Of a stretch of 64,000 nt of DNA, positions 8,773 to 15,940 are shown one piece after another. Location: positions 310,001 to 374,000 of the forward strand of contig NZ_CP033324.1 of NCBI RefSeq assembly GCF_003710085.1. Direction: 5' to 3'. The notes beneath the pieces are model-generated. The model searched no databases, was not told the DNA's origin, and worked only from the letters and a program-made list of their open reading frames with translations. Within the stretch, counting starts at the first letter, position 1. The number at the start of each line of letters is the position of its first letter. This DNA is from Nocardioides pantholopis. Its GTDB lineage: Bacteria > Actinomycetota > Actinomycetes > Propionibacteriales > Nocardioidaceae. A program made the translations under genes and the position numbers.

Positions 8773-9699
8773 CTACCGCGGGCGCACCGGCTCCGCGATC
8801 GCCTGGATCCGGGCGGTCGCCAGCTCGATCATCAGCTGCGCCGCGGGGGAGAGGACGGCGCCGGCGCGGTGCACGATCGCGAGCGTGTCGTACTGCCGCG
8901 GGCGCAGCGAGACCCACCCGGCACCGGGGGCGAGCCGCGGCACCAGCTGCTCGGCCGCGCCGCGGTTGACCACCGAGTCGGCCAGGCCCAGCCCGACCAG
9001 CTCGACGGCGGTCTCGACGTCCTCGACCTCGATCCGGGTCTGGGGGTTGCGGCCCGTCTCGTGCAGCATCTGGCGCAGCACCATCCGGGTCGAGTCGCGT
9101 GAGCGCCAGGTCGTCTCCGGCATCACCAGCGAGGCCTGGGAGAGCCGGTGCGCGGTCACCGGGCCGGTCAGCCGGGCGGGGTCGGCGGAGACGTAGACCA
9201 GCTCGTCGCGGGCGACCGGGGTGACCGTGAGGCCCTCGCTGGAGGCGCTGGGGACCGCGATCATCGCCGCCTCCAGGCGGCCGCGGCGCAGGTCGTCCTG
9301 GACGTCGAGGGAGTTCTGCCCCACCAGCTCCACCCGGACACCGGGGTGACGCGCCAGCACGTCGGCGACGAGCCCGGCCCCGGCGTACAGGCGGGCGGTG
9401 CCGAACATCCCGAACCGGATCGTCCCGGTCTCCAGCGACCGCGCGCTCTGCACGGCCCGCCGGGTGTCGTCGACGGCGGCGAGCACCCGCTCGGCGTGCG
9501 GGCGCAGGGTGTCGGCGACCGTGGTCGGCACCATCCCGCGGCCGACCCGGCGGAACAGCTGCACCCCCAGGGTCCGCTCCAGCCCGCGGATCTGCTCGGA
9601 GACCGACGGCTGGGCGTAGCCCAGCTGCTCGGCCGCGGCGGTGAGCGAGCCGTGCTCGTAGGTGGCGAGGAAGCAGGTCAGCTGGTGGATCGAGAGCAT
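8773..9699 (-). CDS. LysR-family transcriptional regulator
   Basis: 308 residues, the standard LysR length. The N-terminal helix-turn-helix is seen in FLATYEHGSLTAAAEQLGYAQPSVSEQIRGLE, given here only as the family pattern around residues 10-40, followed by the linker helix and a periplasmic-binding-like effector domain. The effector is not predictable. The gene diverges from a small zinc-ribbon-like gene across a 113-bp region that has repeats suited to LysR binding, so it probably regulates itself and possibly that neighbour. On the minus strand TATAGT lies 6 nt before the ATG, indicating a leaderless message. Confidence 0.9.
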   Translation of the reverse strand: MLSIHQLTCFLATYEHGSLTAAAEQLGYAQPSVSEQIRGLERTLGVQLFRRVGRGMVPTTVADTLRPHAERVLAAVDDTRRAVQSARSLETGTIRFGMFGTARLYAGAGLVADVLARHPGVRVELVGQNSLDVQDDLRRGRLEAAMIAVPSASSEGLTVTPVARDELVYVSADPARLTGPVTAHRLSQASLVMPETTWRSRDSTRMVLRQMLHETGRNPQTRIEVEDVETAVELVGLGLADSVVNRGAAEQLVPRLAPGAGWVSLRPRQYDTLAIVHRAGAVLSPAAQLMIELATARIQAIAEPVRPR

Positions 9700-9705
9700 C
9701 CGAGG

Positions 9706-9760
9706 ACTATAGGCAAACCCTGTGGCTTCTGCTGGAAAGAGAGGCTACCCCTATGGCTTC
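9706..9760. promoter_or_regulatory. LysR intergenic control region: minus-strand -10 and 12-bp direct repeats
   Basis: ACTATA at 9706-9711 reads TATAGT on the minus strand, the regulator's -10. CCCTGTGGCTTC (9718-9729) is repeated as CCCTATGGCTTC (9749-9760), 31 bp apart, three helical turns. The half-site ATAGG (9709-9713) faces CCTGT (9719-9723), overlapping the -10. This fits an autoregulatory LysR operator. Confidence 0.45.
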
Positions 9761-9812
9761 GGAGTTGGCATGCTGAGGTTGACAACCCGTGTCGAGACGA
9801 AAGGAAACCGCG

Positions 9813-10013
9813 GTGTTCCTTCACACCTGCAGCGCCTGCGCCAAGCGCCAGCTCATCTTCCCCAGCCAGATCACCGCGGTGGCCGCCGGCGACCACGGTC
9901 CGGTCGCGACCTTCACCTGCTGGTGCGGCGCCGAGCAGTCCGCGCCGCTGAACCTGGTTCCGCGGGAGTCCGAGGACCCCGCCGAACGCCGCGACGTCGA
10001 GCTCGTCGCCTGA
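9813..10013 (+). CDS. Small zinc-ribbon-like protein, function unknown
   Basis: 66 residues from GTG 9813, chosen because AAGGAA lies 6 nt upstream; an in-frame GTG at 9789 would add eight residues without a ribosome-binding site. Two cysteine pairs, CSAC near the N-terminus and CWC about 30 residues later, form a plausible C-x2-C ... C-x-C zinc knuckle, and the tail is acidic. I do not recognise a named family. It diverges from a LysR regulator and ends in a strong terminator hairpin, so it is its own transcription unit. Likely soluble and cytoplasmic. Confidence 0.7.
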   Translation: MFLHTCSACAKRQLIFPSQITAVAAGDHGPVATFTCWCGAEQSAPLNLVPRESEDPAERRDVELVA

Positions 10014-10027
10014 CCCGTTCCGCCCGC

Positions 10028-10059
10028 GCCGCCTGCCCGTTTCGACCGGGGCAGGCGGC
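10028..10059 (+). terminator. Terminator hairpin between the small protein and tRNA-Thr
   Basis: A perfect 11-bp stem (GCCGCCTGCCC with its complement) closes a 10-nt loop 14 nt after the preceding stop and just before the tRNA promoter. Confidence 0.65.
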
Positions 10060-10070
10060 GTCCGTATACT
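10041..10070 (+). promoter_or_regulatory. tRNA-Thr promoter
   Basis: TATACT at 10065-10070 is the best consensus -10 in the window, with TTCGAC 18 nt upstream as a weak -35. It lies 43 nt before the mature tRNA 5' end. Confidence 0.6.
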
Positions 10071-10113
10071 TCCCCCGTTGCCCGGCTGGTCTGCGGACCC
10101 TGCCGGGCAGCAC

Positions 10114-10189
10114 GCCGCCTTAGCTCAGTCGGTAGAGCGAGTCACTCGTAATGACTAGGTCGTCAGTTCGATTCTGACAGGCGGCTCCA
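10114..10189 (+). tRNA. tRNA-Thr (anticodon CGT)
   Basis: A full cloverleaf of 76 nt with encoded CCA. The acceptor stem pairs GCCGCCT with AGGCGGC, the D-arm is GCTC...GAGC with AGTCGGTAGA, the anticodon stem AGTCA/TGACT holds the loop CTCGTAA, and the T-arm is GTCAG-TTCGATT-CTGAC. The anticodon at 10147-10149 is CGT, which reads ACG. A dedicated promoter and terminator make it a single-gene unit. Confidence 0.97.
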
Positions 10190-10197
10190 CCAGAACG

Positions 10198-10228
10198 GCC
10201 CCTGACCTGCGCACACGCAGGCGGGGGC
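10198..10228 (+). terminator. Terminator after tRNA-Thr
   Basis: Nested stem of GCCCC/GGGGGC and CCTGCG/CGCAGG with a CACA loop, followed by CTGTTGG, beginning 9 nt after the tRNA. Confidence 0.65.
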
Positions 10229-10356
10229 TGTTGGCGTTCGGGACCCGAGCGGGCGACGTCGGTCCAAGTCCGTTGAGCCTCGGGGAGATCCGCGCCGGCC
10301 CGCATGCGGACGGCGCGGGCGGGTACCCGCGCGGCCTCCCAGAGGAAGGTGCAGCG

Positions 10357-10569
10357 ATGAGCGAGAGCTCCGGAGATCTCGGCCGGCTCGACGACGACGC
10401 CGAGGAGCGCGAGGAGGCCTCTACGACCGAGGGGGCCGCGGCGGCCGGCGACTACGACCCCGCCCAGGGCTCGCCCGGACCGGCCCATCCGGTCGGCGAG
10501 GACTTCCCCGACGAGGCCACGTCGTACGCCGATCCCGAGCACCGCGGACGCTCCGAGACGGCCGACTGA
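10357..10569 (+). CDS. Small acidic hypothetical protein
   Basis: 70 residues from ATG 10357 with GAGGAAGG 7 nt upstream. The sequence is strongly acidic and low in hydrophobic residues, with Glu/Asp runs and scattered Gly, Ala and Pro, so it is probably disordered in solution. No family is recognised. The ribosome-binding site is good and codon use (G/C at third positions) supports real coding. It stands between the tRNA terminator and another hypothetical gene. Confidence 0.6.
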   Translation: MSESSGDLGRLDDDAEEREEASTTEGAAAAGDYDPAQGSPGPAHPVGEDFPDEATSYADPEHRGRSETAD

Positions 10570-10636
10570 AGCTGCCGCGTCCGCGCACCCCGGGCTCCCG
10601 TGCCGGGGGCGCCGCGGGACCCGGCATGCTGGGGCC

Positions 10637-11035
10637 ATGCGTTTCACCGAGCACGAGCTGACCGCCGCGCTGACCGGGACCGCCAAGGCGGTGCTGGCGG
10701 CCCAGCGCAAGGACGTCCGCAAGGGCAAGGCGGACATCGACACGGTCTGGGACACCATGGACCGCTACCAGCGCTTCACGCTGCTCGACGGGCTCGGCAC
10801 CCAGGTGCTCCCGGTGCTGGTCGCGCTGCCCGACGTCGAGGTCGAGGCCGGCACCCGGCCGACGTTCACCGACGCGCAGGTCACCGAGGCCGTCGAGGGG
10901 TTGGTCGGCGACGCCGGCGGCCGGGTGCGGCGCAAGGTCGTCGTCAAGACCCGCGCCGAGCTGGTCAAGATCGCGCTCTCCCACGTCCCGCCCCGACAGG
11001 ACCCGGACGCGCTGATCGTGCCGGACCACCTCTGA
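10637..11035 (+). CDS. Conserved-looking hypothetical protein, 132 aa
   Basis: 132 residues from ATG 10637, mixed charged and helical, with an N-terminal MRFTEHELTAALTGTAKAVL segment and a basic central stretch (AAQRKDVRKGKADID). No signal peptide or membrane segment. I do not recognise the family or any catalytic motif. It stands alone and is followed 8 nt after its stop by a large inverted repeat. Confidence 0.65.
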   Translation: MRFTEHELTAALTGTAKAVLAAQRKDVRKGKADIDTVWDTMDRYQRFTLLDGLGTQVLPVLVALPDVEVEAGTRPTFTDAQVTEAVEGLVGDAGGRVRRKVVVKTRAELVKIALSHVPPRQDPDALIVPDHL

Positions 11036-11042
11036 GCCGGCT

Positions 11043-11112
11043 TGTAACGCGCTGTTCGCACCACTAGGCGCCCGCTGCAACGGGCGCCTAGTGCAGCGAA
11101 CGTCGCGTTACA
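11043..11112. repeat. 70-nt near-perfect palindrome
   Basis: Arms pair as TGTAACGCG/CGCGTTACA (9 bp), a 7-bp block (TGTTCGC/GCGAACG, one wobble), a 2-nt mismatch, then 13 bp (CACTAGGCGCCCG/CGGGCGCCTAGTG) around a 6-nt loop CTGCAA. That is 29 pairs in all. It lies between two plus-strand genes, 8 nt after one stop and 37 nt before the next gene's -10 box. It may be a terminator or a dispersed palindromic element. Confidence 0.85.
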
Positions 11113-11149
11113 TGGCGCGGAAGACCCCGTCCCGCCCGCGGCCCGGCGG

Positions 11150-11155
11150 TAGCCT
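11150..11155 (+). promoter_or_regulatory. -10 element (TAGCCT) for leaderless aldo/keto reductase
   Basis: TAGCCT ends 7 nt before ATG 11163; no ribosome-binding site is seen. Confidence 0.5.
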
Positions 11156-11162
11156 CCCGGCC

Positions 11163-12134
11163 ATGCGCTACGCACGCCTGGGCAGCACCGGCCTCGAAGT
11201 GTCCGTCCTGAGCCTGGGCTGCATGAGCTGGGGCGATCCCGGCAAGGGCTGGCACCCCTGGATCCTCGACGAGGAGGCCGCCCGCCCGATCGTGCGCGCG
11301 GCGTACGAGGCCGGCATCAACGTCGTCGACACCGCGAACGTCTACGCCCAGGGCACCAGCGAGGAGGTCACCGGCCGCCTGATCCGCGAGCTCGCGCCCC
11401 GCGAGGAGTGGGTGATCGCCACCAAGGTGCACGGGGTGATGCGTCCCGGCCCGAACGGCGGCGGGCTGTCGCGGCGGGCGATCCTGAGCGAGATCGACGC
11501 GAGCCTGCGCCGGCTCGGGGTCGACCACGTCGACCTCTACCAGATCCACCGGTGGGACCCGCACACGCCGATCGAGGAGACCATGGAGGCCCTCCACGAC
11601 GTCGTGAAGGCCGGCAAGGCCCGCTACCTCGGCGCCTCCTCGATGTACGCCTGGCAGTTCGCGAAGGCCCAGTACACCGCCGACCTCGGGGGCTGGACCC
11701 GGTTCGTGTCGATGCAGGACCACTACAACCTCCTCTACCGCGAGGAGGAGCGCGAGATGCTCCCGTTCTGCGCCGACCAGGGGGTCGGAGTGCTGCCGTG
11801 GAGCCCGTTGGCCCGGGGCCGGCTCGCCCGCGACTGGGACGAGACCACCGCGCGGCTCGAGACCGACGAGTGGGGCCGCAACCTCTACCGCGAGGAGGAC
11901 CGGGCCATCGTCGACGCGGTCGGCGCCGTCGCCGACCGGCGCGGCGTACCGCGGGCGCAGGTGGCGCTGGCCTGGCTGCTGCACCAGCCCGCCGTGACCT
12001 CGCCGATCGTCGGCGTGACCAAGCTCCGGCACCTCACCGACGCGGTCGCCGCCGTCGACCTCCGGCTGAGCGACGACGAGCTCGCCGAGCTCGGGGCCGG
12101 CTACCTGCCGCACGCCGTCGCCGGGCACGCCTGA
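11163..12134 (+). CDS. Aldo/keto reductase
   Basis: 323-residue NADPH-dependent oxidoreductase of the TIM-barrel aldo/keto reductase family. The catalytic tetrad is visible: Asp56 and Tyr61 in VVDTANVY, Lys88 in VIATKVHG and His129 in DLYQIHRWD. The cofactor-binding region near the C-terminus contains PIVGVTKLRHL. Start ATG 11163 follows a leaderless promoter; an upstream in-frame start at 11091 would run through the palindrome. The closest general match is the YajO / AKR11-12 group. The physiological substrate is unknown. Confidence 0.9.
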   Translation: MRYARLGSTGLEVSVLSLGCMSWGDPGKGWHPWILDEEAARPIVRAAYEAGINVVDTANVYAQGTSEEVTGRLIRELAPREEWVIATKVHGVMRPGPNGGGLSRRAILSEIDASLRRLGVDHVDLYQIHRWDPHTPIEETMEALHDVVKAGKARYLGASSMYAWQFAKAQYTADLGGWTRFVSMQDHYNLLYREEEREMLPFCADQGVGVLPWSPLARGRLARDWDETTARLETDEWGRNLYREEDRAIVDAVGAVADRRGVPRAQVALAWLLHQPAVTSPIVGVTKLRHLTDAVAAVDLRLSDDELAELGAGYLPHAVAGHA

Positions 12135-12179
12135 CGGCCCGGGTTGCGGGTACTGGGCCGGTCTGCCCAGGAGGTGCTG

Positions 12180-12680
12180 ATGACCGACCCGACGCCCGAG
12201 ATGGCGAAGCTCGCCGAGCTCGTCGACGCCGCCCGGATCTGCATGGTCACGACGATGACCGCCGCCGGCGCCCACGTGAGCCGGCCGATGGCGCTGCAGG
12301 ACGTGGAGTTCGACGGCGACCTGTGGTTCTTCACCTACGACGACTCCGCGAAGGCCGAGCAGGTACGCCGGCACCCGGCCGTCAACGTCTCGTTCGCCGA
12401 CCACCGCAACACCTCGTGGACCTCGGTCTCCGGGCAGGCGGAGATGGTCCACGACCGGGCCCAGGCCGAGCGGCTGTGGTCGGCACCGCTGAAGGTGTGG
12501 TTCCCCGACGGGATCGACACCCCCGGCCTGGCGCTGCTGCGGGTTCAGGCGGAGACGGCGGAGTACTGGGAGTCCCCGAGCTCGCGGGTCAAGCGGCTCC
12601 TCGGCGCCGCCCGGGCAGCAGTGACGGGCGACCCGGACAAGTTCCCCGGTGACAACCGGACCGTCCGCCTGGACCCCTGA
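12180..12680 (+). CDS. Pyridoxamine 5'-phosphate oxidase-like split-barrel protein (general stress 26 type)
   Basis: 166 residues from ATG 12180 with CAGGAGG 5-6 nt upstream. The sequence shows the flavin-binding split-barrel pattern of general stress protein 26: an N-terminal helix (KLAELVDAARICMVTT), SRPMALQDVEFDGDLWFFTY, KAEQVRRHPAVNVSF and the later VSGQAEMVHD. Such proteins bind FMN, FAD or F420; the actinobacterial members include F420-dependent reductases. The substrate is not predictable. It is the second gene after the aldo/keto reductase but has its own ribosome-binding site 45 nt after that stop. Confidence 0.85.
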   Translation: MTDPTPEMAKLAELVDAARICMVTTMTAAGAHVSRPMALQDVEFDGDLWFFTYDDSAKAEQVRRHPAVNVSFADHRNTSWTSVSGQAEMVHDRAQAERLWSAPLKVWFPDGIDTPGLALLRVQAETAEYWESPSSRVKRLLGAARAAVTGDPDKFPGDNRTVRLDP

Positions 12681-12722
12681 CCCGGGGCCGGTCCTGGCCG
12701 GCCGCTGTGTGAAGGTGGGCGG

Positions 12723-13220
12723 ATGCCGCCCCGCACCTCGCCCCGAGCCAGCACCCGGACCCGCCGCCCGCCCCGCCCCGACATGCCGGTGCCGGTGGGC
12801 GCCCGGGAGGTCTTCACCGACGGCGCCTGCGCCGGCAACCCCGGCCCCGGCGGCTGGGCCTGGGCGATCGACGAGGCGGTCTGGGCCTCGGGCGCCGAGG
12901 CGCCCTCGACCAACCAGCGGATGGAGGTCCGCGCCGCGCTCGAGGCGGTGCTCGCCCTCGAGGGCCCGCTGGTGGTGGTCAGCGACTCGACGTACGTCGT
13001 GAACTGCTTCCGGGACGGCTGGTGGCGCGGCTGGCGCACGCGCGGCTGGACCAACGCCGCCAAGCAGCCGGTCGCCAACCGGGATCTGTGGGAGCCGCTG
13101 GTCGACGCCGTCGACGCCCGCGGCGACGTGGCGTTCCGCTGGGTGAAGGGCCACTCGGGCAACCGGATGAACGACCTCGTGGACCGGCTGGCGGTGGCCG
13201 CCAGCAAGCAGGCCGGCTGA
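12723..13220 (+). CDS. rnhA: Ribonuclease HI
   Basis: Cleaves RNA in RNA-DNA hybrids. The catalytic residues are seen as Asp33 (FTDGACAGNP), Glu68 (NQRMEVRAALEAV), Asp88 (VVSDSTYVVN) and Asp151 (MNDLVDRLA), with His144 in VKGHSGN. 165 residues from ATG 12723, which has AAGGTGG just upstream; an ATG at 12783 would remove a 20-residue Arg/Pro-rich N-terminus and give a protein nearer the usual 145. Either start is possible. It ends in a shared hairpin facing ilvA. Confidence 0.93.
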   Translation: MPPRTSPRASTRTRRPPRPDMPVPVGAREVFTDGACAGNPGPGGWAWAIDEAVWASGAEAPSTNQRMEVRAALEAVLALEGPLVVVSDSTYVVNCFRDGWWRGWRTRGWTNAAKQPVANRDLWEPLVDAVDARGDVAFRWVKGHSGNRMNDLVDRLAVAASKQAG

Positions 13221-13224
13221 GTCC

Positions 13225-13248
13225 GGCCGGGGATCCTCGGCCCCGGCC
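13225..13248. terminator. Bidirectional terminator between rnhA and ilvA
   Basis: Perfect 8-bp stem GGCCGGGG/CCCCGGCC with an 8-nt loop in the 36-bp gap between convergent stops. Confidence 0.55.
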
Positions 13249-13256
13249 AGTGTCCC

Positions 13257-14513
13257 CTATCGCACGAACCGGAACAGCGGGCTCTCCGGCCCGACGACCT
13301 CGACCCGCAGCGGGGAGCTCTCCATCCGGGCCAGCAGGCCGGCGAGGTCGGCGGCGTGCTGGAGCTCGATGCCGACCAGCGCGGGGCCGGTCTCGCGGTT
13401 GCTGCGCTTGACGTACTCGAACAGCGTGATGTCGTCGTCGGGGCCGAGCACCTCGTCGAGGAAGCGGCGCAGGGCGCCGGGCTCCTGGGGGAACTCCACC
13501 AGGAAGTAGTGCTTGAGGCCCTCGTAGACCAGCGCCCGCTCGACGACCTCGGCGTAGCGGCTGACGTCGTTGTTGCCGCCCGAGACGATCACCACGACCG
13601 TCGAGCCGGGCGCCAGGTCCAGGCCCTCGAGCCGCAGCGCCGCCGAGGCGAGGGCGCCCGCGGGCTCGGCGATGATGCCGTCGGACTGGTAGAGGTCGAG
13701 CATCTCCACGGCCACCAGGCCCTCGGGCACCGCCACCAGGTCGGGGGAGTGGCGGCGTACGACGTCGAAGGTCCAGGCGCCCGCCTTGCGCACCGCGGCG
13801 CCGTCGACGAAGCCGTCCAGCCCGTCCAGGCCGAGCTCGACCGGCGCGCCGGCGGCCACCGCGGCCGCCATGCAGGCAGCCCCGGCGGGCTCGGCGCCGA
13901 TCACGCGCACCCCCGGGGCCCGCTCGGCGAGGTGGGTGAGCATCCCGGCGATCAGGCCGCCACCCCCGACCGGCACCACCACGGCGTCGGGCGGTGCGCC
14001 CAGCTGGCCGATCAGCTCCGCGGCCACGGTCCCCTGGCCGGCGATCGTGCGCGGGTCGTCGAAGGCCGCGACCGGCGTCGCGCCCGAGCTGGCGGCGTAC
14101 GCCGCGCTGGTGGCGGCGGCCTCGTCGTAGGTGTCGCCGATGATCACGGTCTCGACCAGGCCCGCCCCGAGGACCTGGATCCGCTCCCGCTTCTGCCGGG
14201 GCGTCGTGCGCGGCAGGTGCACCCGCGCCCGGACCCCCGCCCGGGCGCAGGCCAGCGCGACGCCCTGGGCGTGGTTGCCGGCGCTGGCGCAGGTCACGCC
14301 GCGGGCGCGGGCCTCCTCGGAGAGCTGGTCGATCAGGTTGTAGGCGCCGCGCACCTTGTAGGAGCGCACCGGCTGCAGGTCCTCGCGCTTGAGCCAGACG
14401 TCCAGGCCGAGCAGGGCCGAGAGCCGCGCGTTGTGCTGCAGCGGCGTGGGCGCGATGACCCCGGCCAGGCGGGTGGCGGCACGGTCGACGTCGGCGGCGG
14501 TGGGGAGTTCCAT
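13257..14513 (-). CDS. ilvA: Threonine ammonia-lyase (threonine dehydratase)
   Basis: PLP enzyme that deaminates threonine to 2-oxobutanoate, the entry step of isoleucine synthesis. The PLP lysine is Lys53 in RSYKVRGA, the phosphate-binding glycine loop is [11 protein letters not shown], and VSGGNND closes the catalytic domain. The last 85-90 residues form an ACT-like regulatory domain ([24 protein letters not shown]), so the enzyme is probably feedback-regulated, as in the shorter single-ACT IlvA form. I chose ATG 14513 by homology to the usual N-terminus. ATG 14531 overlaps the upstream stop as ATGA and would add six residues. Confidence 0.93.
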   Translation of the reverse strand: MELPTAADVDRAATRLAGVIAPTPLQHNARLSALLGLDVWLKREDLQPVRSYKVRGAYNLIDQLSEEARARGVTCASAGNHAQGVALACARAGVRARVHLPRTTPRQKRERIQVLGAGLVETVIIGDTYDEAAATSAAYAASSGATPVAAFDDPRTIAGQGTVAAELIGQLGAPPDAVVVPVGGGGLIAGMLTHLAERAPGVRVIGAEPAGAACMAAAVAAGAPVELGLDGLDGFVDGAAVRKAGAWTFDVVRRHSPDLVAVPEGLVAVEMLDLYQSDGIIAEPAGALASAALRLEGLDLAPGSTVVVIVSGGNNDVSRYAEVVERALVYEGLKHYFLVEFPQEPGALRRFLDEVLGPDDDITLFEYVKRSNRETGPALVGIELQHAADLAGLLARMESSPLRVEVVGPESPLFRFVR

Positions 14514-14527
14514 CGCTGCGCAGCCTC

Positions 14528-15346
14528 TCATCCGTCCGAGCCGTTCCCGCGCTCAGTCCGTCTCCCGGGCGCCCGCCCGGTCGCGACCGTCGCGCCGAGC
14601 TCCGGGTCCGCCTGCACCCGCGCGTCCAGCCCGGCCGCGGTCATCAGCGCCGCCGTGCCCGGGCCCTGCTCGTGGCTGGTCTCGATCAGCAGCAGACCGC
14701 CCGGAGCCAGCCACGACGGGGCCCGGGCCGCCACCCGCCGCTGCACCTCGAGCCCGTCGGCGCCGCCGTCGAGCGCCACGGCGGGCTCGTGCAGTCGCGC
14801 CTCGGGTGGCATCAGCGCGATCGCGTCGGTCGGCACGTACGGCGCGTTCACGGCCAGCACGTCCACCCGGCCGCGCAGGTCGGCCGGCAGCGCGGCGTAC
14901 AGGTCGCCTTGGTGGACCCGGTCCGCCGGCAGGTTGCGGCGCGCGCAGGCCACCGCCGCCGGGTCCAGGTCCGCGGCGTGCACCTCGGCGCCCGGCACCC
15001 GCGCCGCGAGCGCCGCCCCGACCGCCCCGGAGCCGCAGCACAGGTCGACGGCGACGGCACCCGGGCGCAGGTCGGCGGCCGCGAGCCGGACCAGGTACGC
15101 CGTGCGCCGCCGCGGCACGAACACCCCGGGCTCGACGCGCACCCGCAGCCCGTCCAGCTCCGCCCAGCCGAGGAGAGTCTCCAGCGGCAGCCCGGCGACC
15201 CGGTCGGCGACCAGCCGCTCCAGCGCGGTCGGGTCGTCCGCCTCGGCGGCGGCCTGCCGCAGCAGCGCCGCCTCCTCCTCGGCGTACACGCAGCCGGCCG
15301 CGCGCAGCCGCGCGGCGATCCCGGACTCGACCTGCTCGGGGGTCAC
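14528..15346 (-). CDS. Putative protein glutamine N5-methyltransferase, PrmC-related (NAPY type)
   Basis: 272 residues from GTG 15346, overlapping the upstream GNAT stop by 4 nt (GTGA) and followed by an ATGA at ilvA. The HemK/PrmC layout is clear: an N-terminal helical bundle, GVFVPRRRTAYLV, SAM motif I VDLCCGSGAVGAAL and a catalytic loop reading NAPYVP instead of NPPY. This NAPY variant characterises a PrmC-related actinobacterial family whose substrate is not established, distinct from the release-factor methylase. The loss of the first proline could alter substrate choice. Confidence 0.8.
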   Translation of the reverse strand: MTPEQVESGIAARLRAAGCVYAEEEAALLRQAAAEADDPTALERLVADRVAGLPLETLLGWAELDGLRVRVEPGVFVPRRRTAYLVRLAAADLRPGAVAVDLCCGSGAVGAALAARVPGAEVHAADLDPAAVACARRNLPADRVHQGDLYAALPADLRGRVDVLAVNAPYVPTDAIALMPPEARLHEPAVALDGGADGLEVQRRVAARAPSWLAPGGLLLIETSHEQGPGTAALMTAAGLDARVQADPELGATVATGRAPGRRTERGNGSDG

Positions 15347-15771
15347 CGGGGTCGCCGCATCGGCAGGTGCGCGATCCCGTCCTCGACGAACTCCGGGCCG
15401 CTGACCTCGAAGCCGAACCTGGCGTACCAGCCGGCCAGCGGCGACTGCGCGTCCAGCACGCAGGGCCGGTCCCCGGTCTCGGCCAGCGCGGCCCGGATCA
15501 GCAGGTCGGCCAGGCCCCGCCCGCGCGCCGGGCGGGCCAGCGCGACCCGGCCGATCCGGGCCTGGCCGCCGTCGTCGAGGACCCGGGCGCAGCCCACCAG
15601 CTCGCCGTCGAGGCGACCCAGGACGTGCCGGGTCCCGGGCTCGAGGTCGCGGCCGTCCAGGTCCGGGTAGGGGCACGCCTGCTCGACCACGAACACGTCC
15701 TGGCGCAGCCGCCACAGCTCGTACGCCGTGCGCGGGTCGAGGTCGGCCACGGCGTGCACGCTGATCTCCAC
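15343..15771 (-). CDS. GNAT N-acetyltransferase, ElaA-like
   Basis: 142 residues from GTG 15771. The ElaA signature is visible at the N-terminus (LWRLRQDVFVVEQACPYPDLDGRD, cited as the pattern near residues 18-40), followed by the acetyl-CoA binding strand and loop RIGRVALARPARGRGLADLL with its R-x2-G-x-G/A-type pocket, and the C-terminal GWYARFGFEVSG. The acceptor is unknown. It leads a minus-strand string with the PrmC-like methyltransferase and ilvA, joined by 4-nt overlaps. Confidence 0.85.
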   Translation of the reverse strand: MEISVHAVADLDPRTAYELWRLRQDVFVVEQACPYPDLDGRDLEPGTRHVLGRLDGELVGCARVLDDGGQARIGRVALARPARGRGLADLLIRAALAETGDRPCVLDAQSPLAGWYARFGFEVSGPEFVEDGIAHLPMRRPR

Positions 15772-15822
15772 GGCGGCAGTGTCACAGATCGGGGCCCGCC
15801 TGCGGCAGCCCCGCCGGCGCGC

Positions 15823-15828
15823 TAGGGT
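15823..15828 (+). promoter_or_regulatory. -10 element (TAGGGT) of the thiamine uptake operon
   Basis: TAGGGT ends about 13 nt before the 5' edge of the TPP aptamer, so the transcript would start a few bases before the riboswitch. Confidence 0.6.
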
Positions 15829-15841
15829 CGAGGCCACAGAC

Positions 15842-15936
15842 AGGGGAGCACGTCCCGGGCCACCGGAAGCGTGCTGAGAGTGCGGACCAGCCGCAGACCC
15901 TCCGAACCTGCTCCGGTTAGCACCGGCGAAGGGAGT
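15842..15936 (+). promoter_or_regulatory. TPP riboswitch (THI element)
   Basis: The conserved THI blocks are present in order: AGGGGAGC at the 5' side, GTGCTGAGAG (CTGAGA box), ACCCTCCGAACCTG, and the 3' block CCGGTTAGCACCGGCGAAGG. The ribosome-binding sequence GGGAG (15931-15935) is part of the 3' conserved strand, 5 nt before the ATG, so ligand binding would most simply block translation. The downstream thiamine transporter genes fit the ligand. Confidence 0.95.
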
Positions 15937-15940
15937 CCAG

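Noticed and set aside
10114..10189. tRNA-Thr as an integration site for a mobile element
   Set aside because: No integrase, no repeated 3' end of the tRNA downstream, and the neighbouring genes are ordinary.
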